Part shown: one piece after another, positions 1 through 8,321 of the stretch
How the letters are laid out: every line of letters starts with the position of its first letter
Position numbering within the stretch: the first letter of the stretch is position 1
NCBI RefSeq assembly: GCF_900112395.1
Contig: NZ_FOLN01000015.1
Span: forward strand, 1 to 64,000
Direction of reading: 5' to 3'
DNA: 64,000 nt
DNA from: Algibacter lectus
GTDB taxonomy: Bacteria; Bacteroidota; Bacteroidia; Flavobacteriales; Flavobacteriaceae
Notes under the pieces: model-generated
The model's input: the letters and a program-made list of their open reading frames with translations, nothing else
What the model was told of the DNA's origin: nothing
Database searches by the model: none
Program-made: the position numbers and the translations under genes

Positions 1-260
1 GAAGTAGTATAAAAGGACGACCACGAATTAGTAAAATGGGCAATCAAAAACTCAGGAATTTATTATTTATGTGCAGTTTTACAGCTTGTAAATACAATAA
101 AGCATGCAGAGATATTTATGAACGATTAGTAGCAAAAGGAAAGAGTAAAAAATTAGCATTAATAGCGGTATGTAATAAGCTATTAAAACAAGCTTTTGCT
201 ATTGCAAAATCGGGTTTAATATTTGACAAGGAATATAAAAGTGCGCTAGTGAAAAATTAA
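1..260 (+). mobile_element. IS110-family transposase, C-terminal part (cut by window edge)
   Basis: The reading frame is open from base 3 into the first in-frame ATG at 36 and ends at 260, so what is visible is the C-terminal end of a longer protein. The residues just before and after that ATG (GRPRISKMGNQKLR) are the conserved start of the C-terminal domain of IS110/IS116/IS902 transposases (Transposase_20), and the helical, lysine-rich tail also fits. That domain carries the serine of the recombinase active site upstream, which is outside the window. IS110 elements move with little or no terminal inverted repeat, so the element end is not visible as a repeat. Whether the full gene is intact cannot be judged here. 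Confidence 0.8.
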
Positions 261-293
261 TAAGATTTTACTTGTTTTTTAGCACAGTACTTT

Positions 294-303
294 GTTAGCA
301 CAA
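294..303. repeat. Left inverted repeat of cassette-like unit 1
   Basis: GTTAGCACAA here has its exact reverse complement TTGTGCTAAC at 1136-1145. The pair brackets the gene at 309-1133 closely, with the stop codon 6 bases inside the left arm and the start codon 3 bases inside the right arm. Confidence 0.6.
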
Positions 304-308
304 GTATT

Positions 309-1133
309 TTATAATTCATAACTCCATTTATTTGTCTTTAAATCATAAGAAACCCAAATATGTCTTAAATAGGGAACATTAATACCTGTCTTCTTATATT
401 TTTTTACTTCCCATTTTTTAACTTGACTAATTAATTCAATCGCATCTTTTTCAAATTCTGTAATAGGTTTTCTATTAGCATCTTCAATTCCTGTTGTTAA
501 ATTAAAGATAGAATCTTTCTTTCTTATTAATTCTCTTTGTCTTGTTATTGAAATTAAATTACCATTTGAATCAATCAAAACATTTAAAAGAGTAATGGGT
601 TTTTTGTATTCCTTTATTTTTCCATTTTCGAGAATAGATTTTATGTCAGTTACATTTATACAGTAGTTAAACTCACTTTCATATTCAAAAATGTAATTTT
701 CAATTTTGAATGAATTGCCATTATCTAACATTTTTTGTTCTCTCAGACCAATTGGTCTATTGTTAATAATTTTTGAGTTAGAACACATTCCACTAAAAGT
801 TAAATTACCGTTATATTTATAGGCATAAACTAACCATTTTTGATTTTTTTTAGCGCTCCAATCGCAAGAAGTCCATTGTCCTGTATATTCTTCTTCTGCT
901 GTTACATCAAATTCTAGTGTTTTGGGAAAATCTCCGTTTTTATAATGTTTAGAAATGTCAAAGGTAACTTTATAAGTCAAGCTATCTTTAGCGTAAATTT
1001 TTGAAATAATTTCCCCCTCAAAAACATATTCTGATGAATAAAATTCTAATATAGGATTATAAACAACGCAATCACAAGCAAAAGTAAGTGTTGAAATTAG
1101 AATTGATAATATTGTCAGAATTCGTTTTTTCAT
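309..1133 (-). CDS. Secreted protein with TIMP/netrin-like N-terminal cysteines
   Basis: The 274-residue product starts with a clear signal peptide (residues 1-19, ending TFA). The mature chain would begin with Cys20-Asp-Cys22, followed by a segment reading YVFEGEI. Two further cysteines lie near residues 90 and 117. A C-x-C at the mature N-terminus plus a short beta-rich domain resembles the TIMP/netrin (NTR) fold found in some bacterial secreted proteins, but this is inference from pattern only. The last 120 residues (roughly 150-274) match no family I recognise. The gene is alone between inverted repeats 294-303 and 1136-1145, beside an IS110 fragment, so it looks like horizontally acquired cargo. 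No partner gene suggests a role. Confidence 0.6.
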   Translation of the reverse strand: MKKRILTILSILISTLTFACDCVVYNPILEFYSSEYVFEGEIISKIYAKDSLTYKVTFDISKHYKNGDFPKTLEFDVTAEEEYTGQWTSCDWSAKKNQKWLVYAYKYNGNLTFSGMCSNSKIINNRPIGLREQKMLDNGNSFKIENYIFEYESEFNYCINVTDIKSILENGKIKEYKKPITLLNVLIDSNGNLISITRQRELIRKKDSIFNLTTGIEDANRKPITEFEKDAIELISQVKKWEVKKYKKTGINVPYLRHIWVSYDLKTNKWSYEL

Positions 1134-1278
1134 ATTTGTGCTAACGTTTATGTATATGGAAAGTTGCGTGTTTGTGTGCGAGGATTTTCCGAAGGAAAAT
1201 CAGAAGCTAGCAAACGAGCAACTAACTTTGGTTTAGCTAAAACTAGCAATTTTTTATATACTGTGTTGTAAGCAGTTT
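1134..1278. repeat. Structured spacer between two cassette-like genes
   Basis: This gene-free spacer is highly structured. At its core is a perfect 8-bp stem, GATTTTCC (1183-1190) with GGAAAATC (1194-1201), closed by a GAA loop. Around it AGTTGC..GTTTG (1162-1174) pairs with CAAAC..GCAACT (1211-1223). The outer ends read TTGTGCTAAC (1136-1145) and TGTTGTAAGCA (1264-1274), which are also the arms of the flanking gene brackets. An imperfect nested hairpin between same-orientation single genes recalls integron attC sites or a REP-like element. The canonical attC core (RYYYAAC/GTTRRRY) is only approximately met. Confidence 0.6.
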
Positions 1279-1866
1279 TTAATCAGTTTCTTTTTTAGCC
1301 AATTTATAAATTGTATTAAGAATTGAACTTTGATTTTTTAAATAATTGTCATTTGGTGTATTTTCGTCAATTAATTCAGTTGTCAATCGAAAATCAATTA
1401 TACTTTTAATTATCTGTGCTTTTTTTGTGTTTATTGTAATTTTTGACTCACAATAATGGTCAATTTCTAATTCTGTAGTTTCCACTTCTCCATTAGATTT
1501 TTTTGTCTTGTGAATAACAGGCAAAATTTCAGATTTTTGTATTTTAGAAAGATTGGTTTTTACTTTTTCAATAAATTCCGATTGTTCCATTTCTAATTCT
1601 GGGAATATTTTACAATTTGAAAACTTACGCTTGAAATATTTGCCATTTTTAGTCCAAAATAAGTAAAAAGGTCGTTCGTAAACACAGTTTTCAGAATCTT
1701 CAAGTTCGATAAACTCTCCGCCAAAACAAATCGTATTAAATTCTATAACTAATTCGGAATTTGAATTCAAGAGATTAGTTTTTAATTCCAAATATTCTGC
1801 GTTATTTTCTTGTCCGTAAATGTTTATTACGAGCAAAAAGAGAATTAAATTAGGAATGTATTTCAT
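1279..1866 (-). CDS. Secreted hypothetical protein
   Basis: I chose the ATG at 1866 because the protein from there begins with a proper signal peptide (MKYIPNLILFLLVINIYGQ). The 16 extra residues available upstream (to 1914) run through the inverted repeat and contain a cysteine cluster, so they are unlikely to be translated. The mature part, about 175 residues, is rich in Asn, Glu and Lys and has three cysteines. I recognise no domain. The gene sits between the exact inverted repeats at 1264-1274 and 1889-1899, in the same orientation as the preceding cassette-like gene, and looks like accessory cargo. Confidence 0.6.
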   Translation of the reverse strand: MKYIPNLILFLLVINIYGQENNAEYLELKTNLLNSNSELVIEFNTICFGGEFIELEDSENCVYERPFYLFWTKNGKYFKRKFSNCKIFPELEMEQSEFIEKVKTNLSKIQKSEILPVIHKTKKSNGEVETTELEIDHYCESKITINTKKAQIIKSIIDFRLTTELIDENTPNDNYLKNQSSILNTIYKLAKKETD

Positions 1867-1888
1867 AGTTCGAAATGTTTTGTCAAAT

Positions 1889-1899
1889 TGCTTACAACA
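1889..1899. repeat. Right inverted repeat of cassette-like unit 2
   Basis: TGCTTACAACA is the exact reverse complement of TGTTGTAAGCA at 1264-1274. The two arms enclose the 195-residue secreted protein gene and nothing else. Confidence 0.6.
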
Positions 1900-1965
1900 A
1901 CAATATAAAGACAATTATCTTTATCTGCCTTATATTAAGCTGTTCTTTATCATTATTATTTCATT

Positions 1966-2436
1966 CTATAGTTCTTCAAGCATATCATTGTAATCGTATT
2001 GTAAATCCTCATGTAGGCTCGAAATTATTTTTTTAGCCATGAGTAATTGGCGATCGTATAAGTTTACCAATTGTGTGCTACGTTTAATGCTTGGTGAAAA
2101 GTTTTTTAAGCTTTTACAGAAATAGATAAGTAGTTCGGCTTCTGTTTCTTTTTTCTGAGAGTAGCGTAGATACTTTTTTACGTTTCTTAGAATTTTACGA
2201 ACCGATTTCCTGATATAAAAAAAACTATCTCTGTTTATGGTTTCAAACTCATCATCTATATATGTTTTAACCGATTGAATATAATCATCCTCATGAGCCG
2301 ATTCAAACAATAAATAGGTAAGGAGTTCTTTGTTTTCTTTTTTAAAGCGCGATAACCTAAGGCAAAGCGCTATCAATTCGCTTTGCGACTGATGTTGTAA
2401 TTCTTTTTTTATAGCGACTGCCGAAACTGCTTTCAT
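1966..2436 (-). CDS. Conserved helical hypothetical protein
   Basis: The 156-residue protein has no signal peptide or membrane segment and is predicted by eye to be almost wholly alpha-helical, with a strongly basic middle (IRKSVRKILRNVKKYLRY, near residues 75-92) and an acidic C-terminus ending MLEEL. I do not recognise the family. It is transcribed in the same direction as the E1 dehydrogenase upstream but separated from it by a strong terminator (2557-2589), so it is probably its own unit. The basic centre could bind nucleic acid, but nothing else supports that. Confidence 0.65.
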   Translation of the reverse strand: MKAVSAVAIKKELQHQSQSELIALCLRLSRFKKENKELLTYLLFESAHEDDYIQSVKTYIDDEFETINRDSFFYIRKSVRKILRNVKKYLRYSQKKETEAELLIYFCKSLKNFSPSIKRSTQLVNLYDRQLLMAKKIISSLHEDLQYDYNDMLEEL

Positions 2437-2556
2437 TTATAAATAAATTAGATTTTAAATTTAATAAAATAATACGGAATTGGCTGTGCTTAGATATAGA
2501 AAGTATAGCCGAATAATGTTTTATGAAAAACGTGAGGAAATATGTTTGTAAAAAGA

Positions 2557-2589
2557 AAGGCTTTGCTCGGGAAAACCTAGCAAAGCCTT
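2557..2589 (-). terminator. Rho-independent terminator of the E1 dehydrogenase gene
   Basis: AAGGCTTTGCT (2557-2567) pairs perfectly with AGCAAAGCCTT (2579-2589). On the minus strand the hairpin is followed by TTCTTTTT. It lies 33 bases after the stop of the 803-residue gene. Confidence 0.8.
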
Positions 2590-2621
2590 TTGTGTGATAT
2601 GTTTATATGCAAAACTTTTAC

Positions 2622-5033
2622 CTATCTCAATTTAGGAAATTGTACAGGGTTAGTTTCGTGCATTACAGCATAAATAGCTTCAAAAATATCTTCTGCAGAT
2701 GGTTTAGAGAAATAATCACCATCATTGCCATAAGCTGGTCTGTGTGATTTTGCTGCTAATGTTTTTGGAGCACTATCTAAATACTGAAAAGCATTTTGTT
2801 TGTTTAATATTTCATCTAAAATATATGCCGACGCCCCACCAGGAACATCTTCATCTATAATCATTAAACGGTTTGTTTTTGCGATACTTTTTACAATATC
2901 ATGATTAAGATCGAAAGGAATTAATGATTGTACATCAATAATTTCAGCATCAATACCAAGGGCTAACAAATCTTTAGCGGTTTGCTCTACAATGCGTAAA
3001 GTAGATCCGTAGGATACTAAGGTAATATCGGTTCCTTCTTTTACGGTTTCAACCACGCCAATGGGTGTTTTAATGGCGCTAAGGTTGCTTGGCATTTTTT
3101 CTTTTAAACGGTAACCATTTAAACATTCTACCACAATAGCAGGATCGTCTCCTTGAAGTAGGGTGTTATAGAATCCAGCAGCTTTAGTCATGTTTCTTGG
3201 TACCAAAAGGTGTACACCTTTAACTAAGTTTAAAATACCACCCATTTGCGAACCAGAATGCCAAATACCTTCTAGTCTATGGCCACGAGTTCTAATAATT
3301 AATGGTGCTTTTTGCTTACCTTTTGTACGGTAATGTAGTGTGGCTAAATCGTCACTTATAATTTGAAGAGCGTATAAAATATAATCTAAGTACTGAATTT
3401 CAGCAATAGGGCGTAAGCCTCTTAATGCCATACCAATACCTTGACCAATAATAGTTGCTTCGCGAATACCGGTATCTGCCACGCGTAATTCTCCAAATTT
3501 TTCTTGTAAACCTTCTAAACCTTGATTTACATCTCCAATCTTTCCGGTGTCTTCTCCAAAAACTAAAACTTCGGGATGACTACTAAAAATAATATCGAAA
3601 TTATCACGTATTATAATACGTCCATCAACTAATTCAGAATCGTCTGTATAAGTAGGTTTAATTTCTTTAATTCTTATGTTTGCACGTTGTGTTTCAGAAT
3701 ATAGATGCGAACTGAAACTGTGTTGTGTTTTTGCTATGTTATTGTTTATCCAATTACCGAGCGTTGTTGTTTCGGCATTAGTTTCACCAAGGGTAAGGCG
3801 AAGTACTTTTCTAGAGGTCGATAAAATATCTTTTCTGGTAGGTTCTCCAATAGCTTCTAAATCGGTAGCCAATTTCGAGATAAAAACGCGGTTAGCACTT
3901 TTTGACGCTACTTGCTTTAAAATATTAACAATCTCTAATTGTTCTTTTTTAATAGGTCTTAAAAACGTGTTCCATGCATTCTTTTTAGCATCACGTACGT
4001 TTCTTTTAGCTGTACGTTCAATATCTACTAAAGCTTCATTGGTTGCAATGCCGCTTTCAATAATCCATTGGCGCATTTGTGTATTACAATCGTGTTCGGT
4101 TTCCCATTCTAATCGTTCTGCATTTTTGTAACGTTCGTGCGATCCAGAGGTAGAGTGGCCTTGTGGTTGCGTTAATTCTACAACATGTATTAAAACAGGT
4201 ACATGTTCTTCTCTAGCAATTTTAGCCGCTTCTTGGTAGGTTTCCATTAAATTTGGATAATCCCAACCTTTTACTCTCAGGATTTCGAATCCTTTTTCTT
4301 TTTTATTACGTTGAAATCCTTTTAGAATTTCAGAAATATTTTCTTTTGTTGTTTGGTGTCTAGCATGAACAGAAATACCATACTCATCATCCCAAACACT
4401 TATAACCATAGGAACTTGTAAAACTCCGGCAGCGTTGATGGTTTCAAAAAACAGACCTTCACTTGTACTAGCGTTTCCAATAGTTCCCCAAGCTACTTCA
4501 TTCCCTTTTACGGAAAAATTGTTGGTATTGATGTCATTTACATTTCGGAAAATTTTAGAAGCCTGAGCCAACCCTAATAAACGAGGCATTTGCCCTGCAG
4601 TAGGCGAAATATCGGCACTAGAATTATATTGTTCTGTTAAGTTTTTCCAGGTTCCATTGTCGTTTAAACTATGGGTTACAAAGTGTCCACCCATTTGGCG
4701 TCCGGCCGACATAGGTTCTAATTCTAAATTAGTATTAGCGTACAAGCCAGCAAAAAACTGTTCTGTGGTTAATGCGCCAATAGCCATCATAAAGGTTTGA
4801 TCGCGATAATAACCCGATCTCCAATCGCCTTTTTGAAAAGCTTTAGCCATAGCTAATTGTGGCACTTCTTTTCCATCGCCAAAAATACCAAACTTGGCTT
4901 TTCCTGTTAAAACTTCTCGGCGTCCTAACAAACTACACTCCCGACTGACTACAGCAATTTTGTAATCGTTTAAAACTTCTGTTTTAAAATCTTCGAAAGA
5001 TAGATCGTTTGTTACGTCTGGAATTGTCTGCAT
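2622..5033 (-). CDS. Fused 2-oxoacid dehydrogenase E1 (alpha and beta in one chain)
   Basis: This 803-residue thiamine-diphosphate enzyme joins an E1-alpha domain (about residues 20-380) to an E1-beta domain (about 470-800, with the FGEDTGKIGDVNQGL and GQGIGMALRGLRPIAEIQY signatures). It should decarboxylate a 2-oxoacid and pass the acyl group to lipoylated E2. The GHSTSGS loop (292-298) resembles branched-chain 2-oxoacid dehydrogenases more than pyruvate dehydrogenase. The fused form is common in Bacteroidota. One oddity: the cofactor motif is G-N-A at 186-188 instead of GDG/GEG, and the NN pair 28 residues on is D215-D216, so the acid and amide Mg ligands appear swapped. E2 and E3 genes are not in the window. 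A TACTTTTG promoter lies just upstream. Confidence 0.88.
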   Translation of the reverse strand: MQTIPDVTNDLSFEDFKTEVLNDYKIAVVSRECSLLGRREVLTGKAKFGIFGDGKEVPQLAMAKAFQKGDWRSGYYRDQTFMMAIGALTTEQFFAGLYANTNLELEPMSAGRQMGGHFVTHSLNDNGTWKNLTEQYNSSADISPTAGQMPRLLGLAQASKIFRNVNDINTNNFSVKGNEVAWGTIGNASTSEGLFFETINAAGVLQVPMVISVWDDEYGISVHARHQTTKENISEILKGFQRNKKEKGFEILRVKGWDYPNLMETYQEAAKIAREEHVPVLIHVVELTQPQGHSTSGSHERYKNAERLEWETEHDCNTQMRQWIIESGIATNEALVDIERTAKRNVRDAKKNAWNTFLRPIKKEQLEIVNILKQVASKSANRVFISKLATDLEAIGEPTRKDILSTSRKVLRLTLGETNAETTTLGNWINNNIAKTQHSFSSHLYSETQRANIRIKEIKPTYTDDSELVDGRIIIRDNFDIIFSSHPEVLVFGEDTGKIGDVNQGLEGLQEKFGELRVADTGIREATIIGQGIGMALRGLRPIAEIQYLDYILYALQIISDDLATLHYRTKGKQKAPLIIRTRGHRLEGIWHSGSQMGGILNLVKGVHLLVPRNMTKAAGFYNTLLQGDDPAIVVECLNGYRLKEKMPSNLSAIKTPIGVVETVKEGTDITLVSYGSTLRIVEQTAKDLLALGIDAEIIDVQSLIPFDLNHDIVKSIAKTNRLMIIDEDVPGGASAYILDEILNKQNAFQYLDSAPKTLAAKSHRPAYGNDGDYFSKPSAEDIFEAIYAVMHETNPVQFPKLR

Positions 5034-5053
5034 ATTGTATAGTATCCTTTTTG

Positions 5054-5061
5054 CAAAAGTA
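5054..5061 (-). promoter_or_regulatory. Promoter of the E1 dehydrogenase gene
   Basis: Read on the minus strand, TACTTTTG fits the Bacteroidota -7 box TANNTTTG. A TTG lies 20 bases further upstream (near 5085), the usual spacing to the -33 element. The box is about 20 bases before the start codon. Confidence 0.65.
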
Positions 5062-5195
5062 GTTAATATTAACGATTTTTACAATGTTATGCGGCGTTAA
5101 AATATTGTTATTAATTTGATGAAATAATGTTTAGGCTTATTTCTGTTGAATTTTTCGTATTATTATCTAGGTAATTTTGATAATTCAATAAAAAA

Positions 5196-8033
5196 TTAAA
5201 ACCATCTGCGCCTAAATAAGCCAAGAAGAGCTTGTGGGTCTAAAGTGAATTTAAATCTGATTTTTTGGTCGTAATTTTCTTGACCAATTTCCCATCCTAA
5301 GTTAGAGTAGAGTGGAAGATAAATTTCAAAATAATCGGTAACTAAATTAATTCGAATACCAGAATCGTAAACCAAATGAGGATCGCGATGCTTATTTTTA
5401 ACCAAACCAATATCACCATAAAGTAAAACGTAGTTCCAAAGCGTTGTACTAGCGTTAAAGGTAGACATCCATTGGTTTGCAAAAGGTGTATCTAATTTAG
5501 ATTTAAAACCACCTTCGGCTTCTATATATTGCTGACTAAATATACCTGAGGCTTCCGATCTGCCTAAATAGGAATAATCGAATAGGTAATCCGATGGACG
5601 ATCTAGAGCAAAACTAAAATAGTTTGAGCTCGTTGGCAGACTATTTTTTATAAAAGCACCCGTATAAAAACGGATATTTAATTGCCTGTTACTTTCAAAT
5701 AACCTTCTGTATTCGTAATTAAAGGCTAGTTTACTAAAATTTTTGGCGACTTGAAAATCAGAATACCAACTGCTATATTTTATAAGGTTATTATTCGAGT
5801 TGGTGTAGCGCGCATTAAAAACCGAATAATTAGGCTCGGTATCAGTTAAAACATTAGTTGGGTCTTGGTCCTGATCTCTGTTAATATCTAAATATCTAAA
5901 ACTTAAAGATTCTCGTTTGTTAGATCTAAAGTCTGAATCGTCTCTAAAACTAAAAGAAATTGATGGCTGAATTTTACTCACAAATAAGTCCTCTGCGTAA
6001 GATTTGTAGCTTCCGGTGACACCGTAATTTACAGAATACAAATTCCTGTTTTCAAAATAATGTGTTTTAAAAACAGCTGCTCCACCCGTAAATGTTTTAG
6101 ATTTAATGGCGTATTGTGGTTCTATTCTGTAGTTAAAAAGTTTTCTTAACACCGTTTTATTGTAAGCTCTCACACCAAGCGTAAGACCGTCATAAATATT
6201 ATTAAATTCAACAATAGGCATAAAAAACACCTGGTTGTAATGAGGATCTTCAATATCTTGAAAAACTCTAAGTTGCAACGGTTTATTGTTGAAAAAGAAA
6301 CCTTTTAGCGATTTCCAGTTGTCTCTTAAGTTGTTTTCCGGAATGCTATTTTCATAGTTTAAAGCTAATTTGTTGGCGCCATTTCTAGGCAAGGTAAAAG
6401 TTTTACTTCCCGAAATGTTTTCTAACCAAGTTTTAGAAATTATGCTATCGTTATTTAAAGTGTAGAGAGACACAGGCATGCTGTTGTTTCTTTTATTTTT
6501 AACGGTAAGAGTAATAGAATCTTCGGTTTTTGTAACGTTTTGTATTTTAAAATCTATCTTTTTTCGAGTCGCTATGTATTCAGAAAAAAACCAATCAATA
6601 TCTTTATTTGTTTTAGATTTTATAAGTTTTTCAAATGCTTTTGTACTTGTTGGTTTTAGCTTATTCGTCTTCAAAAAAGATTCTATAGTATTTTCAACTA
6701 CATCACCATTTACAAATTCATCTAAATACTTAAGGCCAACGCCTGCTTTGTATTTATTGGCAATGTTTTTGTTAAACTTCAACAGAGAATCTTTGGCCAT
6801 TGTTAAAGGTTGATCTCTATTAGTTCGCGCCATTAACATGTACGCTAAAGTGTATTTGTCGTTAAATTTCATGTCGGCAGCATGAAAAGGACGTACGGCC
6901 CAATAATCGCTAATACTACCTAAAAACTTCATGTTTGGGTAATATTCGTCAACATAATTAATGGTGTAGTAAATTTGAATACCATCTAGCAACCATTGCT
7001 CTTTTCTTGGGTTAAGCAGCAAGGTGTTTTCTAGGTAATTGTGCAAAGCAATCTTTAATATTTTAAGTTCGTACTCAAAATTATCAGGATACGGTTTTAT
7101 AAAATTAGGTAAAAAATTAAGCCCATAAACGGGGTCTTTATCATAATCTATTTGTGTCAATAAAAGTTTTTCGTGAGGGTACTTATCAAAGGTTTTTAAT
7201 AAAAATTTCGATATTTTCTCGTTAATTAAAACCTTATCAATAATCTCTAAACCGCCATCGTCAATATTGGAAACTATGGCAAAATTATCACCTTTAATTG
7301 TATTAAAATCAGCGCGTTTGCTTAAGAATAGCTTAGTGTTAACTCTGTCTTTTCCCTCTAGTTTTATGCTTTGTGCGTTTGCTAATTCTTTTCTTTCAAT
7401 AACATCCAATTCCGATGTAATATGGTAACCCTTTGGATATTCAAGATCTAAGCTCACATCGGCTAACGGAATATACAAATCGTCTAAATCTTTATTGCTG
7501 TAATATTGCCATTCGCCATCGTAAATAGCAGGAGTAAAATACCAATAACGTAAGTTTAAGTCACCTGTATCCGTTATGCCATAACGCGTAAATTTACTGT
7601 TTGGCACCTGCACACGGTATTCTAATTTAATGGTATAACTCTCGTTTGGGTTAACTGGTTTTACTAAATTAACCTGTAAAATATCCATTTGGTTTTTTAC
7701 TGGCGAGTACGTTAAAATGGCATCGTTTTGTTTGGCTAAAGTCACTACCGAAAAGCCACGATCTTCATTTTTAGCTAAATGAAAATCATTTTTATACTCA
7801 TCTGCAATTCTGGTTGCTAAAGCTGTTTTTTTAGTAGAGTAACTGTTATTCCAATCGCTTAAATAAATTGTGCTAAGCGTGTCTTTGGAAGTGTTTTGGT
7901 AAGTAATTGTTTGTACAATTTCAATCGATTTGTTTTCAATATCAAATTTGGCTTTTAAGTCAATTTTATTCTGACTAAAACCAGTAAGACCAATAGAAGA
8001 AAACACGAAAAGAAATAAAAATTGTAACTTCAA
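5196..8033 (-). CDS. Outer-membrane protein: inactive M1-peptidase-like domain fused to a beta-barrel
   Basis: The 945-residue protein has a signal peptide (1-20). Residues about 22-470 are laid out like an M1 aminopeptidase (N-terminal beta domain, then a gluzincin-like domain), but the zinc motif HEXXH is HNYLE at 331-335 and the downstream WLNEG is WLLDG (347-351), with a shortened spacing. It therefore lacks the catalytic glutamate and second zinc histidine and should be a pseudo-peptidase. From about residue 575 to the end the sequence alternates like outer-membrane beta-strands and finishes with RRRWF, a terminal aromatic typical of BAM-inserted barrels. So the peptidase-like module is probably held at the envelope by its own barrel. 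The ligand is unknown. No operon partner is evident. Confidence 0.7.
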   Translation of the reverse strand: MKLQFLFLFVFSSIGLTGFSQNKIDLKAKFDIENKSIEIVQTITYQNTSKDTLSTIYLSDWNNSYSTKKTALATRIADEYKNDFHLAKNEDRGFSVVTLAKQNDAILTYSPVKNQMDILQVNLVKPVNPNESYTIKLEYRVQVPNSKFTRYGITDTGDLNLRYWYFTPAIYDGEWQYYSNKDLDDLYIPLADVSLDLEYPKGYHITSELDVIERKELANAQSIKLEGKDRVNTKLFLSKRADFNTIKGDNFAIVSNIDDGGLEIIDKVLINEKISKFLLKTFDKYPHEKLLLTQIDYDKDPVYGLNFLPNFIKPYPDNFEYELKILKIALHNYLENTLLLNPRKEQWLLDGIQIYYTINYVDEYYPNMKFLGSISDYWAVRPFHAADMKFNDKYTLAYMLMARTNRDQPLTMAKDSLLKFNKNIANKYKAGVGLKYLDEFVNGDVVENTIESFLKTNKLKPTSTKAFEKLIKSKTNKDIDWFFSEYIATRKKIDFKIQNVTKTEDSITLTVKNKRNNSMPVSLYTLNNDSIISKTWLENISGSKTFTLPRNGANKLALNYENSIPENNLRDNWKSLKGFFFNNKPLQLRVFQDIEDPHYNQVFFMPIVEFNNIYDGLTLGVRAYNKTVLRKLFNYRIEPQYAIKSKTFTGGAAVFKTHYFENRNLYSVNYGVTGSYKSYAEDLFVSKIQPSISFSFRDDSDFRSNKRESLSFRYLDINRDQDQDPTNVLTDTEPNYSVFNARYTNSNNNLIKYSSWYSDFQVAKNFSKLAFNYEYRRLFESNRQLNIRFYTGAFIKNSLPTSSNYFSFALDRPSDYLFDYSYLGRSEASGIFSQQYIEAEGGFKSKLDTPFANQWMSTFNASTTLWNYVLLYGDIGLVKNKHRDPHLVYDSGIRINLVTDYFEIYLPLYSNLGWEIGQENYDQKIRFKFTLDPQALLGLFRRRWF

Positions 8034-8161
8034 ATTATTTTAACATTAATAAGGTTTATAGTGCTTAAGGCTCTGCAATATAATAAAATAAGGTGGCTTA
8101 AAAATATTACTTTTCAGTTTAAGCAAAATTGTTTAGAATTAGAGAGAAACTCTATGTTTTT

Positions 8162-8262
8162 GGGCGTTACCCGAAAAGGGTCGGGCTTTCGGCAGTCGCT
8201 TTTTTGTGTTGCATAGGTGCAACCACACAAAAGAGCTTCAACAATGCCTCAATCCCTAACGC
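8162..8262. repeat. Structured intergenic repeat, copy A
   Basis: The element begins GGGCGTTACC and ends AATCCCTAACGC. GCGTTA (8164-8169) can pair with TAACGC (8257-8262). Inside are two small hairpins, ACCC-GAAAA-GGGT and GTTGCA-TAGG-TGCAAC. A second copy, inverted, is at 61147-61294. The two share both ends and the GGGTCGGGCTTT block, while the middle differs in sequence and length. It lies in the 288-base gap between the barrel protein and the LOG-family gene. Nothing else was seen in that gap. Confidence 0.7.
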
Positions 8263-8321
8263 AGGGCTAGCTTCTAAAACCAGTAATAGTAACTAGTTTA
8301 GAAGCTTTACCTGTGTATGTA

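Noticed and set aside
8162-8262. Structured repeat as an integron attC site
   Set aside because: Ends are GCGTTACC and CCCTAACGC, which do not match the RYYYAAC/GTTRRRY core, and there is no cassette gene pattern.
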